Shown in pieces: positions 1 through 13,501 of a stretch of 26,275 nt of DNA. Origin of the DNA: Cochliopodium minus (taxonomy: Eukaryota > Discosea > Himatismenida > Cochliopodiidae); contig JAMYWO010000038.1 in assembly GCA_024220525.1 (NCBI GenBank), forward strand, positions 192,985-219,259, in the 5' to 3' direction. The position numbers and the translations under genes were made by a program. The notes beneath the pieces were generated by a model. It was given only the letters and a program-made list of their open reading frames with translations. It ran no database searches and had not been told where the DNA came from. Every line of letters starts with the position of its first letter. Positions within the stretch are counted from its first letter, which is position 1.

Positions 1-564
1 ATTTACTGGACTTATGAAGAGAATAAAATTACCAAAAAAAAATCTGTCAGGAGGAATCTTGATCACCTTTATTTGTCAGGAGCTGGATCTTCTGTCTTGG
101 GCTTCTGATTTCGAAAAATAAACAATTTCTTACTATTCTAAACAGTTCTTCCGAACAAAAAAAATACCCACCCTTTCTTAACTGAATGGTATTGGAAAAA
201 TGAAGCTTTTATTTGCAAAACAAGAATCATTCTAAATATCTTGCCAATCTACAATAAAGAAAGAAAGTGCAAACTTTGCTCGGAGAAAATCAGCAACATT
301 TTGTTAGATTGTAAAGCAGCAGAAAGGAACCAACTGGACACACTAAAAGAATTAGGATCTACAGATTTGAAGGAACTCAAGAACCGAAAATCCAGATATC
401 AAAGCGTGTTATTGAAAATGTCCTATCGGGAATAGAAAGCAGTTAAAAGCTGAAAAACAAACCCATAGTTTTTTAATTTTGTTTCCAAAAAGGAATAAGC
501 AAAAGAGAGAATTTTTAATTAAACAATTTTTTCAATGAGAAAAAATTCAAAAAAAAAAAAAAAA
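1..564 (+). mobile_element. Decayed 3' end of a non-LTR (LINE-like) retrotransposon
   Basis: The stretch has coding-like but broken reading frames. It starts with an open frame (frame 2) to about position 120, followed by a second open block (frame 1, 142-435) that resembles the C-terminal zinc-ribbon tail of LINE reverse transcriptases. A roughly 100-base A-rich 3' UTR and a terminal run of 15 or more A residues at about 549-564 follow. The order RT tail, 3' UTR, poly(A) is the known layout of a non-LTR element inserted on the plus strand. The 3' UTR is repeated at 2121-2224. The element lies tail-to-tail with the gene that ends at 649. It continues beyond the left window edge, so its family and full length cannot be judged. 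The repeat is seen directly; the LINE assignment is inference. Confidence 0.6.
142..435 (+). pseudogene. Reverse transcriptase C-terminal (zf-RVT-like) fragment
   Basis: Frame 1 is open from just after a TAA at 139-141 to a TAG at 433-435, with no credible ATG start. The translation contains EWYWKNEAFICKTRIILNIL followed by P-I-Y-N-K-E-R-K and then CKLCSEKISNILLDC. This matches the shape of the zinc-ribbon tail after the RT domain of many LINEs and RT-derived ORFs (R-x-x-L-x-x-LP, then C-x2-C, then a usually His-containing H-x-L-x-x-C motif). The usual His is Asn here. A stop and a frame change upstream (between about 120 and 141) indicate decay. It cannot encode an active enzyme from what is visible. 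The family match was read by eye and needs a profile search. Confidence 0.5.
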
Positions 565-648
565 TCGAAGAAATTTTTAAAACTAAAAACATATTAATTC
601 TCACAGTGGAAAAAATTAATTATTGTTCGAAAAACAAAAATGTTTTAA

Positions 649-3600
649 TTATTTCTTTTCAAGCAATGGCTCTTCTAAACCTTGATTACTGTTTGTTGAG
701 CGTTTTTTGACATAGAAAACAACTAAAATAAAAGGTTTGAATAAATTTTTTAAAATTAATTGAGGAATTCGATCGAAATTACCAAAAGCAACTACCAAAG
801 CAACCACAAGAAAAGCCACAATAGGTGCTACAATCAATACTGCCAAACTTGGAGAGGAACCATTATTGGATGTGGTAGATGATTTAATAGGAGATGAGTT
901 AACGAGCTCTTTTAAAACAATTAAATAAATAAAAATACAATTTTTTATAAAATTACCTCTCAAACTTGAACTAGGACTAGTAACATAGATAGGCAAGTTG
1001 GAAGTACAAGAAGCACTCTTCAAGTCAAAAGGACCGATATCATAAGGAGATGCCCTGGTGTTCAAACAGTAATCGAATTTGACATCAGTTACAGTGTCTC
1101 CTTTACCACTTACTGCAGTTCTACCTGCAGTAGTGAGACGAAAATCGTACAGAGTAGGGTTGGTGACATAGGTGTTGAAAGTAGCAAGGTTTCCTACTAG
1201 TACGTTGGCTCCTACTGTTGACACTCCACTATCCCTGTTTTTAAATCTTCCATTGTAAAGATTGTTCCTCAATATTGCATTGGAAGGTGAAAAACGGATG
1301 TCTTTATAAAAAATTATTTAAAATAATGAAAAATATATTAAATATTTTGGTTTTAATAATATTAAAATGAATTTTACCAACTCCGACTGTATCATAAAGA
1401 ATGTTGTTGAAAATGTTGATCAAAGTAGCTCTTTCTAGGTAAATTCCCACATCACTTGTGGAAGCAATGATATTGTTCATGATGTATGATACACCATTGG
1501 CGTCTTTCAAATAAATACCAAAACTGGTTCCTGATTTGGAATTAAGAACCAAATTTGAATCAATAGTGACACTTCCAAAAGAGGCTACTATCACACCACC
1601 TTTTAAAAAAATATAAAATTTAAAAATGGTGATGTTTTAAAGAATAGTTATTACCCGCAGTGTTGGAAGCAGTAGAAATATCATGAAAATAATTTCCTTT
1701 GATTACCCAGTTATTACCACCTGTGATTGTGATCTTATAAGTGGAAGCAGGTCTTGGAACTCTATCATAAAAATTGTTTCCAATGATCAACCCAGAAACA
1801 CTAGTAGCAGAGTTAACTTTTATTTGATAGTTAAAATTGATGATTTCATTGCTCCTGATGATCAAGTTGCTGGAGTTTCCCTTGATATGAAAGGCGTGGT
1901 CACAGTAAGCAGGATCTTGACATTTTCCTTCGATAACAAGGTTTTCAAAAGTCCATCCAGATGATGAATCAACTAGTAGGTTTTTTATTATTTATTTAAT
2001 TAATTTATTTCTATTTCATTAGTTACCAACAAATCCTTCGACAACACTCGACCCAGGGTTGATAAATTTAATCTAATTTTGATTTTATTTTAATTTATAC
2101 AATTAAAATATAAAAAATTTCATAGTTTTTAAATTTTGTTTCCAAAAAGGAATAAGCAAAGAGAGAATATATAATAAACGATTTTTTTTGAAAGAAAAAA
2201 AATAAATAAAAAAAATAAAAAAAATTTTTACAAAGACAGTTTGTTTTGTTTGTGCTCTCAGGGTTGCATTTGGTAAATTGGCCACATTAATTCTTGACAA
2301 GTTGAAAGTATAAGTACCAGGAGAAATGGTGATAGTATCTCTTGCTCGAGCATTTGCTTTTTTCATGAAAATTTATAAAGAATGTTTTAATATAAAAGAT
2401 AAGTAAAATATATTTACCTATTGCACTCAAAATATCATTGTTGGTTGCTACAGTGATAACTCTTCCTGAAGGAACTGTTGCTGTAGTTGTTGGTGTGAGA
2501 GTGGACGGTTTGAGGGATGAAGGCGTGAGAGTGGATGACTTTGTAGTTGGAGTAAGAGTTGATGGAGTAAGCACTGTTTGTTTTATTGTTGGAGTGAGAG
2601 TGGTTGTTTTGGTGGTTGGAGTGACGGTAGACGGTTTGAGTGTGGATGGAGTGAGAGTGGATGGCCTTAGTGTGGATGGAGTAACAGTAGAAGCTTTGGT
2701 AGTTGGGGTAAGTGTAGATGGTATTTGAGGAACAACAGTGGTTTGTATTGTAAGAGGCTCGATAATAATGTAATCCAAAAACTTTAAAAATTAAAAATAA
2801 TTTTAAAAATGAGTTTAAAAAAAGTGAATTTACAGTATACTCATTGTTATCCCCAATACTGAATGTTAAACAACAATCATTCAAATCAACAATGGCAGAT
2901 TTGGCAAGAATAGAGTTGGAAATATTGGTTGCTTGATTAAACCAGATGACTCCTTCTACTTCCAAGTAATGACAACAAGAGTACCCTTTTGTTGCCCTTC
3001 CAATTGAAACAGTTACATTGTATTTTCCATTAGGAACACACTAATAAATAATAAACAATAAATAAATATTAAATAATTTGTAATTACCCAGTTGTAAGTA
3101 AAAGCTTTTCCATAATCATCAAAAATACTAGTTCTAGTCTGCACAGAAAAACCAGAAACATCAATGAAACTATAAAGTTGACGTGCTGTGTTGGTAAGAA
3201 CTATTTTTAAAAAAAAATAAAAATAAAAATAAAAAAAATCGAAAAATTAAACTGTTTTGTTACCATTTCCTGTAAACCCTTTGGTTTTGTCAACAGCAAA
3301 ATCTGGTCCCCAACCTTGTTTTATCCAACCAACACCAAGGCCATAATCAACATTAGGATCTTGAAAGTTGATAGAATATTTTTGTAAAGGATTAGCATTT
3401 GGGCAAGAAGCAACGAGAGTAGGTAATGTTGAACGTTTTCCTTCGAGGTACAATCCAAGTTCTTGTCTCAATTTAGCATGTGCGTCACCATCTTGATTCC
3501 ATGTTTTAAGAGATGATGCAACTGTCTCAATCATTGGGTCCAATGGTGATGCAGACGCAAAATCTGGATATTTGTTTCCGTTAGCCATGAAGAGGTATTC

Positions 3601-5766
3601 ATAATCTTCTGATGATTCTCTAAACAATTCAAATCTTAAGTTTGGCTTTGACCCTGTGAAGAATTGGTTGATGGCATAATATCCCCTAAAAAACAGTTTT
3701 ATATAAATTAATTAATAAATTGATGAATCTTATTTACCAACCGCTTGCTCTCCACTTCCACCCAGCCCAACTGATAATTCTGACATGCATACCTTGACGA
3801 TTTACTCTTTTTTTAAAAATAAATTAATTAGATTATTATAATAAAATAATTTTTTTTTACTGAGTTGGATTGTAATATGGGTCTGTTATTTTTGTTTAAC
3901 AAAAAAATGATTAATTTAAAAAATTAACAATTTTTTTCAAACCAGAATCTTGTTCAAGAGAGTATAACCACAATAATTCGTCAGGATTATTTTTCATTCT
4001 AGTTTGAGCATACTCTTTGTTTCCCGGAAGATCAAACTGAACAAGACTTGCAATCCAAATATCGTACTTGGCATTTCCAAACTTTGTATTCTCACAAATT
4101 CCAGGTTTCATTTCCTCACTGATCATAATTTTAAGATCTGGTGCAACTGCTTTTATCAATCTAGAAAGAAAAGCTGCTTGGTCATAATCTTCTTGGTTTT
4201 GAGGTTCGTTTTGAACATAACTTTCAAAAAAGTTCAAAAAACCATAAATACTAATTTTAAAATAAATTCTTTACTAATATCCTTTGTTCAACATTCCATT
4301 GTTTGACAAATAGTCACGAAGTGCTTTGCAATAGTTTTGCCATTTAACATTATAAGGTAAAGCAGCAAGATCAGCATAAGAAGTAGCTATTTTATTTAAA
4401 GTTTAAATTCATAAATGAAATACTTTTGATTTTCCGAAATAAATTACGTGTTCCTGCAGTCGTTCTTCCATAATTATCTTAATTTCAAATTATTTATTAA
4501 AATAAGAAATAAAATGAATAATAATTTACCAACAGAGTTGTGCCCGCAAAATTTACTTGGTCTTTGTTGGGAGTTTGAAACAAAGTTAACAAAAACAGTA
4601 TCTGTAAAGCCAACCCCATTCCACCCAATTCCCTTGATCCATTTATCAGCAAGTGCTTTTAGTTGGTATTGTACGTTACGCTCTGTTACACTTTCGTCGT
4701 TGAAATAAGTACAGTTGTTGTTAGATGCATCGTAGGTGATTGCATAGTTAAATCCTGATGGCCATGTTGGTCCACCAGTTGGAGATCCTCTGTGGTTGAA
4801 GAAAATTTGTTTCATATTGTCATCAGTGCTTGATGCTCCAAGATGAGAATGGAAATTATATTTTGTTGGGAGAGCAAAATTGAATACATAAAGCTATATA
4901 TTCATACAATTTGATTAATATTATGATTATTGATAAGATATATGTTGATATAATTTCTTCAAATTCATTTGATATCTAAAATATCTTTTATATGATTGCA
5001 TAAATTGTATTGAAAAGTATATTTTTACGGTGATTGGAATGGTATATGATCCAATTTTCATATTGGTGGTATAATATCCTGCAGTAGCTGTAGGAGGAAC
5101 ATACACGGTGACCCAAATCAAATTATTGCGTGAACTAAAAGAAAATGGATGTAAATATTCAATAATTTGAAAAATAATATTTTACTTATCAACTGTTATT
5201 TGAGTACCTGTGACCAAATATTCAGGCCATTGTGTTTGAGTCTCATGATAATTCAATGAATCAATGGTAATTATTTGATTGGCGAGATTTGGGAAAGGAT
5301 CAACAGAGACAGACACTGTTCCCAAATTGCTGTTTGGACCAATAGCAATCTGAAATGGTTCATATTCATTTTTTGCAGATTCCAAATGAATACCACTCCC
5401 TAATAAGAATATAATCAAAAGCAAAAATAATTATTAAATTGGAGCATTATATATTTTCGATTATATTTTAAAATTTTACCTGTTGCAGTTGGAATTGCAT
5501 CTGATCTCAATATCTTTCTTGAATTGGAACTGTTAATAAAAGATTATTGTTGTTCGTAATTTTATATTCAAATTTAATAATTGACCTCGTAAAAAAGTTG
5601 ACTGATCCAGAGCTTTGGGTAAGTTTATATGTCCATGATTGAGAAGGATTTTGACCAAGACATAAAATCAAAAATAAAGATGCTACAATTAACACCTTGA
5701 TAGATATCCTGTTTCATATTCATTTGTAAATTTTGAATAGAATATATTAAAAAGGAGTAATTACAT
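649..5766 (-). CDS. Secreted membrane-anchored GH123-like / beta-helix fusion protein (multi-exon)
   Basis: Many short exons join into one protein of very roughly 1,300 residues. The order is: signal peptide (MISIKVLIVASLFLILCLGQ); beta-rich N-terminal domain (about 5640-4870); DUF4091/GH123-type catalytic-like barrel (about 4860-3600, with YDIWIASLVQF, GMHVRIISWAGWKW and FELFRESSEDYEYL); a beta-sandwich resembling a carbohydrate-binding or malectin-like module (about 3500-2780); a Thr/Pro linker (2480-2725); a right-handed parallel beta-helix, pectate-lyase/chondroitinase-B style (about 2450-1000, with AIANARARDTITISPGTYTF); and one C-terminal transmembrane helix (about 870-700) with a short tail ending EEPLLEKK. 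Known GH123 enzymes are beta-N-acetylgalactosaminidases. The Asp-Glu catalytic pair appears here as Asn-Glu at 4205-4210. The start codon seems split by an intron (5709-5764). The terminal 60-nt intron (723-782) is frame-neutral and could be retained. I see no promoter or stop between the two halves, so I treat it as one gene; two genes remain possible. Inferred site: cell surface or endolysosomal lumen. Confidence 0.75.
2121..2224 (+). mobile_element. Second copy of the retroelement 3' UTR, inside an intron
   Basis: From CATAG at 2121 the sequence matches 464 onward almost base for base for about 50 bases (shared core TTTTGTTTCCAAAAAGGAAT) and loosely for another 40. It then ends in an A-rich tail, as the first copy does. 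It lies antisense within the intron 2073-2231 of the beta-helix gene. That intron is 159 nt, longer than most introns in this gene. A severely 5'-truncated LINE insertion is the simplest explanation. Any target-site duplication is obscured by the A/T-rich flanks. Confidence 0.65.
2480..2725 (-). repeat. Coding minisatellite for Thr/Pro/Ser-rich linker
   Basis: The minus strand encodes about 15 variants of a five- to six-residue unit, S-T-L/V-T-P and T-T-K-x-S/T. On the plus strand this appears as repeated GAGTGAGAGTGGATGG-like blocks. Such linkers are usually heavily O-glycosylated and extended. Here it separates the GH123-like and beta-sandwich part from the beta-helix. Unit number may vary between strains. 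Confidence 0.85.
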
Positions 5767-5943
5767 TCTTTTGTAAAAATACTCAAAATGATTTTTTTTT
5801 ATATATTGAAAATTTATTGTTTATTTTTTTTAAACTATTAACTTTTCTTAAATTAAAATCAGAACCTTCCACAAATTATCCAAATCCTTGAAATCCAAAA
5901 AATTTGAATGTTCAATTCGTATATATTGAAATTTTAAAAAAAT

Positions 5944-7100
5944 TTATTTTCTCAAAAATTTGAGCATGTGCAGAAAAAGCCTTCTTGGTAAAATGGATAG
6001 GATCGTTTTCTTGGTAGATCTGATTTTCAACAACAATATTTTGATATGCTTGATATCTTGGTTGTTGTTGACCATTTCAAAAATTTTTTGTCTTATTTTA
6101 TCATCTTTGATAGAGTTTCCCTGAAGAAAATTAATGAAAATAATATTGGTATTTTCTTCCAACAAATTGCAAATGAAAGAAGAACATTCTTGTACGAGAC
6201 TACAATTAAGGATACTTAATTTTGAGACAGTTTCGTTGTATTTGAGAGCACTACATAAATCTTTGAGACCTTCAGCAAAGAAATGATTTTGGTTTAATTT
6301 GAGGGAATGTAAAGATCTGTTTACATACAAACACTCTGAAAACAATTTTATTTCTTCTTTTCCCATTAAGTTTTTTTCTAGATTCAAGTTTCTTATTTTC
6401 TTGTTTTCCTTTATAAATTCTGTAATTACTTTCACTCCTTTAATGGTTATTTTAATTCCTCTCAAAATCAAACTTTTTATTGAACTGTTTTCCTTTAGAG
6501 AATTGCACAAATACTCGATAGAAATATCAGTTATTCTGTTGTATCCTTTTTTTTTTTAGATTTATTGTTTTAAAAATATTAATTTTAAATTAAAATTTCA
6601 CCTAAATTTAATTTCTTCAATTTATCGTTTTTAGTGAGAGATGATGCAAAATATTTTATTCCTTCATCTGTAAAATCATTCATTGCTAAATTTATATTTT
6701 TCAATTTTTTGTTGTGTCTTATCATATCTGCAAATGACCTCAATCCTTTATCTGTCATATTATTTTTAGTGAGGGTTATATCCACAATATATTCATTTGT
6801 GTTCAAAAATGAAGCAATCATTTTCGATCCCTCATCCCCCAATGAGTTATAGGCCAAATTTATTGTGTTCAAATTTTTGTTTGAGAAGAGATCAAACATT
6901 ATATTTAATTCATTCGTTGTCATACAAGCATTAACCAATTTGATGATATTCAAATCTTCTGAATCTTTGAAATGCTTGACGATGTAGTAATAATCTTGTA
7001 ATTCCAATCTTTGAAAAAAATCCAAAATCCCATTCTTTATTATTGGTTTGTTTGTTTCCAAAATACTGGTTTTCAAAATAGCAGATGTATAGTTGCCCAT
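5944..7100 (-). CDS. Leucine-rich-repeat protein, ribonuclease-inhibitor type
   Basis: Two exons (7100-6602 and 6545-5944) joined over a 56-nt intron give 366 residues. The junction restores a textbook LRR motif (LKKLNLGYNRITD), which supports the splice. Repeats of the form L-x-x-I/L-x-L-x-x-N-x-x-x-x-x-G run from about residue 75 to 300, of the ribonuclease-inhibitor/NLR class, and form a curved binding surface. No kinase, NACHT or other effector domain is present. The N-terminus MGNYTSA has Gly2 and Ser6, fitting an N-myristoylation signal, so it may be membrane-tethered. The C-terminus (LPRRLFLHMLKFLRK) vaguely recalls F-box or SOCS-type helices, but this is weak. It lies upstream of, and on the same strand as, the GH123-like gene. 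Partner and role are unknown. Confidence 0.85.
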
Positions 7101-7308
7101 TTTCCAACTTCTCTTTTTTATTTTAGAAAATATTAAAAATAAAAAAAGAGGCTTCTTTATAATCTATATCTGATACTTCTATCAATCGATTTAAAACATC
7201 ATTATCTTGTTGCATATTCAAAATTTCAACATATTTTACTAAGATAGGATATTCTTCATTAAAAGAGAAAATCAATTTCAAAAAATTTAGAAACCAAATT
7301 TCATTGGA
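7101..7308. promoter_or_regulatory. Divergent intergenic region between LRR gene and transporter
   Basis: About 208 bp separate the two divergent start codons, so both core promoters should lie here. A-rich leader sequence precedes the LRR ATG (GAAAA-ATG). I see no clear TATA box or other named motif. A minus-strand open frame crosses the region but looks accidental. Confidence 0.4.
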
Positions 7309-9576
7309 ATGGATAACTATAATATCAATAGCAGTGTTGATTCTTATAAACCATTCAAAAAAAATATATCTTACACACTCGGGAATTATGCAGAGTTGGA
7401 TCCAGAGAATGAATCTCTCATTTCAGAAGAAGTTGAATATGGAAGAACTACACCAAACTATCAGATGCAAAAAATGTATCAATCAAGTCTATATATAGGG
7501 TAATTAACAAGATAATATAAAAAATAAAATCAGATTTCCATTATAGAAGTGTAATCTGAAATAAATTTTAAATAAAAAATAACTATTTCGAAAATACATC
7601 TAATTTTCAAATCAAATAAACAAATTCTATCCATTATTCCAATAATATCCAAAATTGATTAAATTTCACCAAAAAAAATTATTCAATTTCGAATAAATAG
7701 AATAAAACAGAGATACAGTAATGTAAAAAGACCAACAATGAACAAAAGATGGAGAACAATGGTAGGAAAATACGATGAACTTTTATCAGACAGACAAGAT
7801 CTAGTAGAAAAAGTAGAAAAGGACATGTCATCCACCCCCGAATTTAAAAGATGGAAATGGATAGTGTTAGTTTGTGTAATGTTAATTTACTTCGCGGGGT
7901 ACTTATCTTTTGATAGCATTGCCGCAATTGAAGACAGTGTCCAAACAGGACTCAATATTACTACTGAGCAACTTGGAATTGTTTATGCTGTTTACAATTT
8001 TCCAAACACAGTCATGGTTATCGTAGGGGGTGTTTTATTCGATAAGTTAGGTGTCAGGAAAAGTAAAAATGAAAAAATTATTCAAAATAAAAAATAAAAA
8101 TGAAAAAAATAATATAATTCAATAGGTACAATGTTGTATGTATCTTTACTGACAATAGGAAGTTTAATTTCGTCCTTCGCATTGGGACCATTTGTAAAAT
8201 CATATTACCTCTTGTTGATTGGAAGATTTATTTATGGCGTGGGCGCAGAGTCCACTTATATAGCTGTAGATAGTATTGTCGCGATGTGGTGGGACGGAAA
8301 AAATCTTGCTTTTGCAATGGGATTACAAGTAAAAAAAAAAAAATTATGAATAAATAAAATTAATAAATAATGATTAAAAATTTTAAATTTTTAGGTTGCA
8401 GCAGGTAGATTGGGTGATGTTTTTGGGTACATGATACTTCCAACTATTGCAAGTAAGATAGGATATTCTGGAGGTATTTGGATATGTACCATTGCCGTAT
8501 GCTTTTTTCAATAGGAATATTTTTTAAATTATAAATATTTTTTAAAGGTTATTATTGGATTTGGAGCCACCATTTACTTTTGTTTTCTCGACAGAAAAGC
8601 AGAAAACTTCAAAAAAATATTGGAGGAAGAATACGACGCAAAAGAAGAAAGAATAGTGAGTGACAGTGATCAAGGCTTTGATATAAATAACAAGGGACTT
8701 CTTGATAGTGAAAGATCTCTTATTAAATCATCCAAATATGACAACAATGAAAAATTAACTTGTAAAAAATTTGGTAATAAAATCTCCAAAAATATATTAC
8801 AATAACAAATCAAACAAATTATTTTTAACCACATGAATTTTCTAGGAAGAGATTTGATCGATTCGTTAAAACAGGTGAAAAACTTTTCTTTATTGTATTG
8901 GATCGTCACTATCATCGTAACTATCTATTTTTGTTGTGTATACACTTTCATGAATTATGCTGAAACTTTATTGGGAATTAACTATGGTTATGGTTCTGTT
9001 GCTGCTGGAAGGTAAGAATTAATAAAAACAAATGAAAATAAAAATAAAAAAATTCTAGAATAGCTTCTGTTGTAAGCTCTTCTGCTCTCGTTCTTTCGCC
9101 AGTTTTTGGTGTTGTATTGGACAGGATAGGTCATAGAGGACATGCTGTGTTGATATCTTCTTATGGGCTGACTCTTGCTTTCATAATTTTTGCTTTATCC
9201 CAAGATACAATTTTGATGTAAAATAAAAAAATAGAAAATTTTTAAATAATTTTTAAAATAAAAAAGGTATATTGCCATGTCTCTAATTGGGGTTGCCTTT
9301 TCTTTAGTAAGTGCAGGTCTTTGGCCTTGCATTACTTTTTTGGTTGAGGAAGATGCGTATGGGGCTGCGTTTGGAATAATGGGAGCAGGAATTAACACTG
9401 CTTCTCTTTTGGTAAATTATTTGTTGGGCTATTTCATCAACAAAAACCAAATGCAATATGCTATTCTCATCTGGCTCATTCTGGCAGTAATAAGTGTATT
9501 ATTTTGTGTTTGGTGGAATGTTCTTGATCGTAAAAAAGGATGTGATGCTCAAAAGCCTTCTGCAGATCTTGAATAA
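7309..9576 (+). CDS. MFSD1-like major facilitator transporter (lysosomal type)
   Basis: Eight exons (7309-7499, 7719-8062, 8126-8328, 8395-8496, 8548-8773, 8846-9011, 9059-9217, 9267-9576) give 566 residues in one frame. About twelve hydrophobic segments are split by a charged central loop, as in the MFS fold. Family hallmarks include the segment around YAVYNFPNTVMVIVGGVLFD, the helix GRFIYGVGAESTYIAVDSIV and W-x-x-GKNLAFAMGLQ, which match MFSD1. MFSD1 in mammals is a lysosomal dipeptide exporter that partners with GLMP. The first exon supplies a cytosolic tail with an acidic dileucine signal, ENESLI, of the kind that sorts proteins to lysosomes. The 219-nt first intron is the least certain part: translation could instead begin at the ATG at 7738. 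The gene converges on Vps34 with 77 bp between stops. Confidence 0.83.
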
Positions 9577-9653
9577 AATTGAAAAAAAAATTATTAAAAT
9601 TAATAATCAACAAAAAAAAAAAGATTGTTTTTAAAAGAATCTTTTAATTTTCT

Positions 9654-13429
<3,776 letters not shown>

Positions 13430-13501
13430 AATAATAAATCAATTTTATTTATTTTAATTTTTAATAAATAATTTTTAAAAAGAATTCAAAAAAAAAACTA
13501 T

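Noticed and set aside
2438-2728. 96-codon plus-strand frame rich in Val/Gly/Asp
   Set aside because: It is the reverse complement of the Thr/Pro coding repeat and owes its openness to that repeat.
7123-7330. Long minus-strand open frame in the LRR/transporter gap (contains EYPILVKYVEILN and ends at a TAA at 7123)
   Set aside because: It has no ATG except one about 30 codons from its stop, it overlaps the transporter's first exon, and there is no splice donor linking it to the LRR gene. It could be a relic but is more likely accidental.
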